Of a DNA stretch of 23,885 bases, positions 9,252-15,391 are shown one piece after another. Both the position numbers and the translations under genes were made by a program. This DNA is from a virus. The notes under the pieces are model-generated. The model searched no databases, was not told where the DNA came from, and was given only the letters and a program-made list of their open reading frames with translations. The first letter of the stretch is position 1, and each line of letters starts with the position of its first letter. The stretch is taken from the IMG/VR virus record IMGVR_UViG_3300030382_001211, positions 1 to 23,885 of that record. One strand, written 5' to 3'.

Positions 9252-12204
9252 CCCAACTTCCTGCGACTAGCGTAGCTGTAAATGGTGCTGGAATTTTTAC
9301 GGTCATATCATACTTACTATTTTTTCTATATACTGGTACACTCACTTGCTTATAAAGCTGTGAAGGTACCTTATTTAATGCACTGATATCATTGATGATA
9401 CCTGATTCATAGTGTATGTAATCTGATGTCTGTGGACCTGTAAGATGGAACTCCATCGGTCCTGATATACCTAATTCAAAATTAATTCTATGGATTCTTA
9501 AGTCAGCGTTTTGATCATAACTTCCACTACCTTCTTGTCTGATACCAAAGTAGTAAGTAGGTAGTCCTACTTCCATAGTGTACTTATAGCCAGTAGCAAA
9601 ATCAATAGAAGTTAAATCTACTTTATCATATACAGCTGTAGTACCATTGACACTTTCAGGTGTCCTTACATTACCATCTGCTAATTCTACTAGTTTTAGA
9701 TTAGTAGTACTATTCTGAATAGTATATGGATATGTAATGGTAGTTTTATTTGTAGTTGAGTTATAGCTTTCTGTAGTCTGGCTTCTATCAACCATATTAT
9801 CCAGACAAGCTTCAAACCTTCTAGATATAGTAGTAGGTGATCCTACTGTACCAGTGCCCACAGTATAACTACGAGTATCAGTAGAGGATACGACAAGCTC
9901 ATAACGCTGTATAATCCACTCCGAACCTTGTTTAGTAACTGTAAAATAATCACCTCCTGTATAAAGTTGATGAACTAATGCACCTTCTATTTCCCAGGAA
10001 TACCAGGAAGATTGTTCTCTTCTTTCTCCTCCATCAAAGTATTTATAAGTATATAATGTACTGTCTCCTAATTTACCATAAGTAACTAAACCATTTGTAG
10101 AAGAGTTAGCAACATCATCAATATCATTCGGGACATACTCAGGTACTACTCTAGTTTGTTCAACAACTTTTGGCGGAGCACTCTCATTCTGAACTATTAG
10201 TTCAAAGACTTTAGTATAAGATGATTTATTACTTGCAAATACAATAGATGTACCAGTATCAACAGGAGTTAGTTCTCTACCTACTTCATACGCTGACATC
10301 TTTTTGATCTGTGCTGTCTTAGGACTAAACTGCTCTGACTCAGTGAATAACATGAACTGCGCAGCTTCGGTGAAAAGCATGACACCTTTCTGAATTGGCA
10401 GAACATGCCGAATAATAGCTGGCTTAACATCACTTGCAGCCATATCAATTGGATTAGCATCACTTGATGAAATAGCAGATCCTACAAAATAGTTAAAGTA
10501 ATCAGCAGGTTGACTAATAACAGTCTGTTCTCCTGCTATTAATCCTAATCTATTACGTACAAAGAATAAGTTTGTAATACTTTGCCCAACAAAAGTAGGC
10601 ATAGGGTTAGTAGAATCATCTCCAACAACTCTATCTACCCAATAGTTATCTATCTTATTTCCTTGCCAAGAAGTTGGAGCAACCCTACCATTAGTGGTTG
10701 GATCCATTGACCTTCCTGCTACACTACCACTACCGTCTTCAAGGTTCTGGTGTGTTGCGTCAGGGTCTAGTGTTGTCCAGGCAAAGTTACCGTTACGATA
10801 GTTAATAAGTGTATGAGGCATAGTAGAGTAATCAAACCCTGCTGTTATACCTGGAGCTACTGTCTCTTCCCAGACACCTGCACCGACACTTCCTGCTGTA
10901 CCTGATGATACAAATTTAACCCAGTAATCATCAGCTTCACTATCTTCTGTATTAGCTACTTTAACTATATACCCATCTTTACACTGCCCTGGTAGTTTAG
11001 CTATATTCTGTGCTGTGTCTGTGAACGCATGCATAGCATCATTAGTTATACCACCACGAGTTGCAACAGTATTAAATGCTGTAGTAGTTTCAAAGTATAT
11101 ACCAGTACCAGTAATAGTAGCTGTGAGTCCTAGGTTTTGAACTGTTGAAGAACCTCCATTACCGTAAGCAGCTACCATCTCAGTCTTTAATCCACCAAGA
11201 ACACTGTCAATATTTATCTCACCTTTCTTAATATTCTTTGGAGTTGTATGGATAGCACCGTTTGTATCAGCATATGATTGATATGTAGAAGCATTAATTA
11301 TAGTTACTCTCCAGGTAATACCATTAATAGTAACATCCTGATGTTCATTAGCCCAGTCACTACCTACATTTTTACCACTGTCTTGTAAAGTAACAGCGCC
11401 TGTGTACTGTGAATGGTAGTCAGGAACATATTGATGAGAGGCTGTATCACCAGATCCAATATCTTCTTTGGTATGACCGTCTACAAAGGTAGTACCGTTA
11501 ACTGTAACAGTAAACTCTACATCTTCCCATACACCACTAGTACCTACAAAATGTTGTGTACCTACCTTATCTCCATCTGCATTTGTTTCTTCAAATGTAG
11601 AACTAGTAGTACCTTGCTTAACTACTTTAAGAGCTTGGGCACGGTACTTAGTAGTGGCTGTGAGAGTAGGATTATCTAATGATACTACATATTCTGTATC
11701 ATATCCAATCTCACTAAGAGAAATAAATCCATAATTAGAAACTGTGGTAGCTGTATTCCTAGTTGATGCTCCACCTACTCCATCTGATTTCAGTACTGTC
11801 TTCTGAGGATTAGTGATAATAGTATAATCATTAATCGTTAGTTTACCAAGAGGATCTGTTGCTCCTAAAAGGTAGTTAAAATTTTGTGGGCCATTTGTAC
11901 AGAAGACTACACCTTGCTCTACACCTGTAGCTAAATTCCATACTCTAATGTCAGGTGTACCTGTAGTGGTAACCTGTACTAAATATTTCTCATCATCATC
12001 TCGAATGATATCAAACCACTGACCTCCATCTACAGCATTAGCAAGTTTACCAACGTACTCACCAGGTGGTCTCTTCTGTAATCCAAAGGTTACATCAGGG
12101 TGTGCGTTATGGCAGGTTCTAAGCTGACCTGGAAATTTAATAAAGTCTGGTTGTTGTGATACCCCACCTAAAAAGTTAGGGATACGTTGGTTAATACTTG
12201 CCAT
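9214..12204 (-). CDS. Tail tubular protein B (gp12-like nozzle protein)
   Basis: A 996-residue, beta-rich protein whose N-terminus (SINQRIPNFLGGVSQQPDF) carries the highly conserved opening of T7 gp12-type nozzle proteins, NxxGGVSQQP. In T7 six copies form the distal tail nozzle that docks on tube A and holds the fibres and closes the channel. T7 gp12 has 794 residues, so this version is about 200 residues longer. The extra length seems to lie in the Thr/Ser/Gly-rich region of roughly residues 140-420, and could be an inserted surface domain. Conserved-looking later segments include SQPADYFNYFVG and VMLFTEAAQFMLFT. The start overlaps the tail tube A stop (TAATG). Assignment is strong; the location of the insertion is by eye. 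Confidence 0.93.
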   Translation of the reverse strand: MASINQRIPNFLGGVSQQPDFIKFPGQLRTCHNAHPDVTFGLQKRPPGEYVGKLANAVDGGQWFDIIRDDDEKYLVQVTTTGTPDIRVWNLATGVEQGVVFCTNGPQNFNYLLGATDPLGKLTINDYTIITNPQKTVLKSDGVGGASTRNTATTVSNYGFISLSEIGYDTEYVVSLDNPTLTATTKYRAQALKVVKQGTTSSTFEETNADGDKVGTQHFVGTSGVWEDVEFTVTVNGTTFVDGHTKEDIGSGDTASHQYVPDYHSQYTGAVTLQDSGKNVGSDWANEHQDVTINGITWRVTIINASTYQSYADTNGAIHTTPKNIKKGEINIDSVLGGLKTEMVAAYGNGGSSTVQNLGLTATITGTGIYFETTTAFNTVATRGGITNDAMHAFTDTAQNIAKLPGQCKDGYIVKVANTEDSEADDYWVKFVSSGTAGSVGAGVWEETVAPGITAGFDYSTMPHTLINYRNGNFAWTTLDPDATHQNLEDGSGSVAGRSMDPTTNGRVAPTSWQGNKIDNYWVDRVVGDDSTNPMPTFVGQSITNLFFVRNRLGLIAGEQTVISQPADYFNYFVGSAISSSDANPIDMAASDVKPAIIRHVLPIQKGVMLFTEAAQFMLFTESEQFSPKTAQIKKMSAYEVGRELTPVDTGTSIVFASNKSSYTKVFELIVQNESAPPKVVEQTRVVPEYVPNDIDDVANSSTNGLVTYGKLGDSTLYTYKYFDGGERREQSSWYSWEIEGALVHQLYTGGDYFTVTKQGSEWIIQRYELVVSSTDTRSYTVGTGTVGSPTTISRRFEACLDNMVDRSQTTESYNSTTNKTTITYPYTIQNSTTNLKLVELADGNVRTPESVNGTTAVYDKVDLTSIDFATGYKYTMEVGLPTYYFGIRQEGSGSYDQNADLRIHRINFELGISGPMEFHLTGPQTSDYIHYESGIINDISALNKVPSQLYKQVSVPVYRKNSKYDMTVKIPAPFTATLVAGSWDGRYNTRRHVRR

Positions 12205-12824
12205 TATCGTCTAAGAGCTTGATGTGGTCTAAAGCTATTATATGATTGCTTGAATCTATTATCATTGAATACATTGTAGTCAGCTTGACGTGTGTCATAT
12301 TCAATAGCTGCAGATCTAGCTACTACTTCATCTTGTTCTAAGGCTTTGTTGACCTCAAGATCACTAACCATTCTAAGTGAAGCCTTACGTATAGCTTTGG
12401 CGGTGATATAATCTCTGAAAGATTGTGGGATATCTTCAAAAGCATACATCCAAACAACATCTAAGTACATAGTACCTTCATCTGGAAATGTATCCTTATG
12501 TTCATAACGGTCATAAAGTTTACCATCTTTACGAATAACATTATAGGTATCTAAATGAAAGAACCTATTAGTATCAACGTGTAAGATAGCATCTGATAAT
12601 GTTACTTGATCGTTCGTATCTACAGTAAACTTAACTTCATTCTCTGTATTAAATACCCAACCCTCAGCTAAGACTTCTCTGGTTACTTGCTGGAGAGTTT
12701 TCTGTGCAATAGCCACTTCGGGGCTTTGAGTATTCAAGGTGTTTACTGGAGACTCTCCAACGCTCATCAGAATAGAGTTAACTGAATCCAGTTCGCTGGA
12801 TCTAGCGTATGCGGGGGTTGCCAT
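12204..12824 (-). CDS. Tail tubular protein A (gp11-like adaptor)
   Basis: A 206-residue protein in the position of T7 gene 11 (196 residues). The N-terminal motif ELDSVNSILMSVGESPVNTL matches the family pattern of gp11 (helix with AVNxILxSIGExPVxTL). WVFNTE further on matches the usual GWTFN strand, and the segment YITAKAIRKAS matches the helical return. In T7 a ring of twelve gp11 subunits joins the portal to the nozzle. The start codon lies three bases after the T-run of an intrinsic terminator and has no Shine-Dalgarno sequence, so expression probably depends on read-through and either leaderless-like initiation or coupling. The stop overlaps the next start. The family call is firm. Confidence 0.92.
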   Translation of the reverse strand: MATPAYARSSELDSVNSILMSVGESPVNTLNTQSPEVAIAQKTLQQVTREVLAEGWVFNTENEVKFTVDTNDQVTLSDAILHVDTNRFFHLDTYNVIRKDGKLYDRYEHKDTFPDEGTMYLDVVWMYAFEDIPQSFRDYITAKAIRKASLRMVSDLEVNKALEQDEVVARSAAIEYDTRQADYNVFNDNRFKQSYNSFRPHQALRR

Positions 12825-12827
12825 AAT

Positions 12828-12852
12828 AAAAAAAAGGGGACCGAAGTCCCCC
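12828..12852 (-). terminator. Intrinsic terminator after the major capsid gene
   Basis: On the minus strand, GGGGAC-TTCG-GTCCCC forms a six-base-pair stem closed by the very stable cUUCGg tetraloop, followed at once by eight T residues. It lies 26 bases past the capsid stop codon and three bases before the start of tail tube A. T7 also has its terminator after capsid gene 10, so partial termination here would set the high ratio of capsid to tail transcripts. Confidence 0.93.
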
Positions 12853-12878
12853 TTGTATGTTGGTTAATGGTATTAAAT

Positions 12879-14003
12879 TTAGAATGCGGTTGGAGCTGTC
12901 GAAGTTGTATGAAGCTCAATACATGAGGCAGGGTTAAGATAGTCGGCGCCCATTGCTAAACGTCCGAGTATAATATCGCCTTGGTAAATCACTGATACAT
13001 CGCCACTCGTTACTTGAACCTGTGGTCCGATGGCTTCAACGACACCTGCGGCTTCCTTCTGGAAGATAAGTCCACAAGATGTTGCCCATGTGTTGGCAAG
13101 GCCGTAGTTATTGTTAACACCACCTTGTGCAACTGAAGCATCCTCCATTGTAGCACCGACGAATGAGCCAGCATTATCAATGGTTGTTGCAGTACCATAA
13201 TTTCCTTGGAAAGGAATGTTCATGGACTGAAGGATATCGATGCCTGCAATAGACAGGATTCCTTTACCTTTCTGCAATCCTTCACCTTGTACATCCCTGT
13301 TGATCAACGCATTTGAAGATACGTTCTCAATAAGAGTGTAGTATTGGCGAGGAGCAAGTACGGCGACACGGCCTTCCTGACTTACTCCCTTCTCATCTAG
13401 CTGTGTTGCGGCTTCAAAGAAAGCTGCTACAAGCTTAGCTGAATCAAGAGCATCAGCGGCTGCACCATTTCCGGTACCTACCTGGATTGTAGATCCACCT
13501 GGCTCAACCTTACCGGAAGCCGAGATGGGATGTGCCTTACGGGCACCACGTGAGATAGCTCTAAAGATGAGTCTATCATATTTTTCTGCGAGAGCAAAAC
13601 CAATCTTCTTAGAGATTTCACCACGTAATTCGTAGTGAGCTAGGGTCTCGTCAAGGTCGTAAACGAATGCAGAACTGATCAAGAGGTCATCCATTTGGAT
13701 GGTCTTCTCAGCTACTGGCAGCGCGTTCTCTGTACCCAAGATAGGTGTACCTGGGGTATGGTAGTCGGCGCTCATGCGTCCCGTGTAGATGAACTGTAAT
13801 GACTTACCGTTCTTTAGGGTACGACGAGTAACAAGATTCCTGGCGATTGTGTTATGCTGGAACCCTTTGAACAACTCTCCTGAGAAGAGTTTCAGATAGG
13901 TTCCGTACTTGGCATCATAGTTAGCATCTGAAGTAGTCAGAGCTAACGGAGTTGAGCCAGTACTATTAATTCTACCTAGGGCGGTAGTTAAAGCATTAGC
14001 CAT
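12879..14003 (-). CDS. Major capsid protein (gp10-like, HK97 fold)
   Basis: A 374-residue protein matching the size of cyanopodovirus capsid proteins (T7 gp10A is 345). The segment LFSGELFKGFQHNTIARNLVTRRT near residues 39-62 and GKSLQFIYTGRMSADYHTPG near 66-85 are the usual N-arm and E-loop region of the T7-like HK97 fold. LLISSAFVYDLDETLAHYELRGEISKKIG forms the spine helix region, and VAVLAPRQYY with the later RDVQGEG is typical of the A domain. It assembles the icosahedral head on the scaffold protein encoded upstream. It is preceded by a 117-base untranslated leader that contains a palindromic hairpin and followed by a strong terminator, so it is probably an independent high-level transcript or processing unit. 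No cleavage or decoration domain is visible. Confidence 0.96.
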   Translation of the reverse strand: MANALTTALGRINSTGSTPLALTTSDANYDAKYGTYLKLFSGELFKGFQHNTIARNLVTRRTLKNGKSLQFIYTGRMSADYHTPGTPILGTENALPVAEKTIQMDDLLISSAFVYDLDETLAHYELRGEISKKIGFALAEKYDRLIFRAISRGARKAHPISASGKVEPGGSTIQVGTGNGAAADALDSAKLVAAFFEAATQLDEKGVSQEGRVAVLAPRQYYTLIENVSSNALINRDVQGEGLQKGKGILSIAGIDILQSMNIPFQGNYGTATTIDNAGSFVGATMEDASVAQGGVNNNYGLANTWATSCGLIFQKEAAGVVEAIGPQVQVTSGDVSVIYQGDIILGRLAMGADYLNPASCIELHTTSTAPTAF

Positions 14004-14072
14004 TTATCTTAAATAAAAGTTTTATAATAACGTTCTCAGCTGAAATTTGTTGCGCGTTTTTTGTAGGTCTTT

Positions 14073-14096
14073 CCCTACCGTCTAGACGGCAAAGGG
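14073..14096 (-). repeat. Palindromic hairpin in the capsid gene leader
   Basis: A perfect 12-base palindrome (CCGTCTAGACGG, 14078-14089) is flanked by CCCT and AGGG arms, giving an extended hairpin about 70 bases upstream of the capsid start. There is no T-run, so it is not a standard terminator. It could be an RNA processing site between the tRNA and capsid messages, or a protein-binding operator; the sequence alone does not decide. The rest of 14004-14120 is AT-rich, with a possible weak TATTAT box near 14019-14030 that I do not call as a promoter. Confidence 0.5.
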
Positions 14097-14120
14097 TATC
14101 CTCGTAAGGGCCGATGCCAA

Positions 14121-14191
14121 AGCGGGTAATCGGATTCGAACCGATGACAACAGCTTGGAAGGCTGCAGTTTTACCACTAAACTATACCCGC
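14121..14191 (-). tRNA. tRNA-Gly (anticodon UCC)
   Basis: Read on the minus strand, a complete 71-base cloverleaf is visible: acceptor GCGGGTA paired with TACCCGC plus discriminator T; D-arm GTTT/AAAC around AGTGGTAA; anticodon arm GCAGC-CTTCCAA-GCTGT with anticodon TCC; a four-base variable loop; and T-arm ATCGG-TTCGAAT-CCGAT. No CCA is encoded. It would read GGA and GGG codons. It lies four bases after the stop of a small gene and about 120 bases before the capsid gene, so it is probably cut out of a late transcript. Confidence 0.96.
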
Positions 14192-14195
14192 GAAG

Positions 14196-14345
14196 TCACT
14201 CCCCTAGGAGTGCTTCTTCTAATGACTGAGGTTCCCACTCTGCAGGCTCCTCGTTATTCATGTAATCATCAATCCTTTTAGCTTCGGCTTTAGGATCTTC
14301 GGATTGGTTTTCCTTACCCATCCAAGTTACGTTAGCTTTCTCCAT
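14196..14345 (-). CDS. Small acidic protein of unknown function, 49 residues
   Basis: A short reading frame (MEKANVTWMGKENQSEDP to SLEEALLGE) starting at ATG 14345 inside the last codons of the upstream coiled-coil gene. A GGAG sequence lies about eight bases upstream of the ATG, a good ribosome binding site, and the frame ends just before the tRNA. The product is strongly acidic and hydrophilic, without membrane segments or a recognisable domain. The overlap with the neighbour and the ribosome binding site are the evidence that it is real. I do not recognise the family. Confidence 0.6.
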   Translation of the reverse strand: MEKANVTWMGKENQSEDPKAEAKRIDDYMNNEEPAEWEPQSLEEALLGE

Positions 14346-14568
14346 TAGCAGGCTCCAATTTCTTTACTTCAGATTCAAGATTGGCCAGAGTATCTTCGAA
14401 CTCTGATTTTCTTCGGTTGTAAGCATTATCAAGTTCTTGGAGTTGAACTTTAACTTCTCTAATTTCGTTTTTTCTTTGGGTGACTTTAAGTTTTTCAAGT
14501 TGCTCCTCTGATACTACGTATACTGTACGAGTTGGTGGAGTGAAGTAGTAGTCAAACATTGAGATCAT
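14332..14568 (-). CDS. Small coiled-coil protein of unknown function, 78 residues
   Basis: The N-terminus (MFDYYFTPPTRTVYVVSEEQ) is aromatic and Pro-rich; from about residue 22 to the end the sequence is a charged heptad-like helix (EEQLEKLKVTQRKNEIREVK, then LQELDNAYNRRKSEFED), so a coiled coil or helical hairpin is likely. Two starts are possible, at 14568 or at the second Met (14559); neither has a clear Shine-Dalgarno sequence. It follows the UUCG hairpin after the beta-barrel gene and its stop overlaps the next start. Lying between scaffold and capsid genes it could be a minor head component, but that is only a guess from position. Confidence 0.75.
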   Translation of the reverse strand: MISMFDYYFTPPTRTVYVVSEEQLEKLKVTQRKNEIREVKVQLQELDNAYNRRKSEFEDTLANLESEVKKLEPANGES

Positions 14569-14585
14569 AATTATTTAAAGGTAGA

Positions 14586-14601
14586 GGGAGCCGAAGCCCC
14601 C
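14586..14601 (-). terminator. UUCG-capped hairpin after the beta-barrel gene
   Basis: The minus strand carries GGGGGC-TTCG-GCTCCC, a six-base-pair stem (one G-T pair) with the same cUUCGg loop as the capsid terminator, eight bases beyond the stop of the beta-barrel gene. What follows (TCTACCTTTAAAT) lacks a real T-run, so it is more likely a weak terminator, an mRNA 3'-end stabiliser or a processing site. Confidence 0.55.
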
Positions 14602-14608
14602 TGTATTT

Positions 14609-14965
14609 TTAGAATTTATACTTGGCACCAATTTTAGTGCCGTATGCGTTATCCGTATCTTCATCAGTAATGAATGATACTTCTCCATACACATCTAGTT
14701 TTTCTGAGGCAGCTACGGATGCTCCGAGCTTACCTGAGAATTCAGTTGCTCCGTCTACAGCGTCACCTCCAACGAGAGCAGGTCCACCTTGGATGTAGTA
14801 TCCTAAGTCACCTACTTCGCCTTCGTAACCTACGTGTAGATCAGTAGTACGGGAAGTATAATCAGTTCCTGTATAAGATGCGTTAGACTCAACGTTTGTA
14901 TAAACGCCGGCCATTGCAGGAGCAGAAGCGAAAGTTGCCGCTAGAGCAAGTGCAAGTTTTTTCAT
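14609..14965 (-). CDS. Exported outer-membrane beta-barrel-like protein
   Basis: A 118-residue protein with a clear Sec signal peptide: MKK, a hydrophobic core (LALALAATFASAP) and the AMA cleavage site before Gly20. The mature part of about 99 residues has alternating polar/apolar strands with many Gly, Tyr, Thr and Asp (VGYEGEVGDLGYYIQGG, KLDVYGEVSF, GTKIGAKYKF) and ends in Phe, the usual C-terminal residue recognised by the outer-membrane assembly machinery. This suggests a small beta-barrel or beta-sheet protein in the host outer membrane. It is short for a complete eight-stranded barrel, so it may oligomerise or form an incomplete barrel. Its ATG is eight bases after the stop of the 17-residue peptide, so it is probably under the same leader RNA. 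Possible roles, all inference, are superinfection exclusion, envelope modification or permeability. It is unlikely to be a virion protein because of the signal peptide. Confidence 0.75.
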   Translation of the reverse strand: MKKLALALAATFASAPAMAGVYTNVESNASYTGTDYTSRTTDLHVGYEGEVGDLGYYIQGGPALVGGDAVDGATEFSGKLGASVAASEKLDVYGEVSFITDEDTDNAYGTKIGAKYKF

Positions 14966-14973
14966 GTTAAGTT

Positions 14974-15027
14974 TTACTTAGTAGTTTTTGTGTACTCAAC
15001 ACCACGATACTTAAGTTTAACAGTCAT
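14974..15027 (-). CDS. 17-residue DUF4278-like peptide downstream of a candidate riboswitch
   Basis: The frame MTVKLKYRGVEYTKTTK starts at 15027, with GGAG eight bases upstream, a strong ribosome binding site. The core L-x-Y-R-G-V-x-Y is the signature of DUF4278, a short domain frequent in cyanobacteria and cyanophages whose function I do not know. The peptide consists of little more than this core. It lies immediately behind the pseudoknot RNA at 15044-15097, the arrangement described for the Downstream-peptide RNA class, which precedes very short ORFs. It ends eight bases before the exported beta-barrel gene, so its translation may couple to that gene. Confidence 0.75.
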   Translation of the reverse strand: MTVKLKYRGVEYTKTTK

Positions 15028-15043
15028 TGTTAATACTCCAGTA

Positions 15044-15097
15044 CCACATCCCCGTTCCATGATGTGGTTTCATGCGTTCCCCAAAGGGAGTGAACGG
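15044..15097 (-). promoter_or_regulatory. Downstream-peptide-type leader RNA (candidate glutamine riboswitch)
   Basis: On the minus strand the elements come in the order: P1 5' strand CCGTTC (15097-15092); hairpin TCCC-TTT-GGGG (15089-15079); single-stranded ACGCATGAAA; CCACATC (15067-15061); ATG; P1 3' strand GAACGG (15057-15052); and GATGTGG (15050-15044). P1 and the CCACATC/GATGTGG helix interleave, so the RNA is an H-type pseudoknot. The ribosome binding site of the 17-residue peptide begins five bases beyond it. The CGTTCA and GGAACG boxes around a hairpin resemble the glnA/Downstream-peptide RNAs, which bind L-glutamine in cyanobacteria and their phages. The complementarity is seen directly; the family name is from memory of its layout. 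An alternative pairing of CGTTC with GAACG at 15080-15076 could form the second state. Confidence 0.7.
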
Positions 15098-15143
15098 ACG
15101 TAATGTGAGTTGGCTTCTACTGTATCGATCTACGAGCCGCCGT

Positions 15144-15239
15144 TTAATTGTAGTGAACTTTCTTAGGCTTATCAGCCTTCTTCACTTTCTTCTTTTTCTT
15201 TTTTTTGTTCCCGCTTAAAAATCTATAACGGGGTGCCAT
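15144..15239 (-). CDS. Lysine-rich 31-residue protein of unknown function
   Basis: The frame begins MAPRYRFLSGN, then has seven consecutive lysines, a further KK, and ends KPKKVHYN; 12 of 31 residues are Lys. Its ATG overlaps the TAA of the upstream 50-residue frame (ATTATGG-type junction), which argues for coupled translation. It includes a run of eight A residues on the coding strand, where polymerase or ribosome slippage is easy. Such a basic peptide could bind DNA or RNA inside the head, but no family is recognised. No good Shine-Dalgarno sequence is present. The tight overlap is the main evidence that it is real. Confidence 0.5.
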   Translation of the reverse strand: MAPRYRFLSGNKKKKKKKVKKADKPKKVHYN

Positions 15240-15391
15240 TATTTTTTCTTGGCTGTGCCAAGGGCTTCAGCTGGAGTCTTACCCCAACGGTCTTTGAACT
15301 GCTGTTCAGATAGTCCTTCTGCTCCCTTACTATCTACAATAAGCTGAGCTTCTTCTTTTATCCTACTGGATTTAACGCCTTGTGTTGTCAT
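15239..15391 (-). CDS. Small hydrophilic protein of unknown function, 50 residues
   Basis: A frame from ATG 15391 to TAA 15239, reading MTTQGVKSSRIKEEAQLIVD at its start and ending in LGTAKKK. It is helical and charged, with a GLSEQQFKDRWGKTPAEAL segment resembling a small helix-turn-helix-like or helical-hairpin unit, but no family is identified. The ATG overlaps the scaffold stop codon by four bases (ATGA), and its own stop overlaps the start of the lysine-rich frame, so the three look translationally coupled. Its place next to the scaffold gene suggests a head-assembly or structural accessory, which is inference only. Confidence 0.6.
   Translation of the reverse strand: MTTQGVKSSRIKEEAQLIVDSKGAEGLSEQQFKDRWGKTPAEALGTAKKK

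Noticed and set aside
14010-14040. Host-type promoter for the capsid gene (TATTAT box)
   Set aside because: The leader is AT-rich and no convincing -35 element lies at the right distance; a phage-type promoter consensus cannot be derived from one site.
15029-15074. An 18-codon frame (MKPHHGTGMWYWSINNDC) starting inside the leader RNA, with GGGGA upstream
   Set aside because: Its bases are fully explained by the pseudoknot helices, it overlaps the better-supported 17-residue peptide, and the apparent ribosome binding site is one strand of the internal hairpin.
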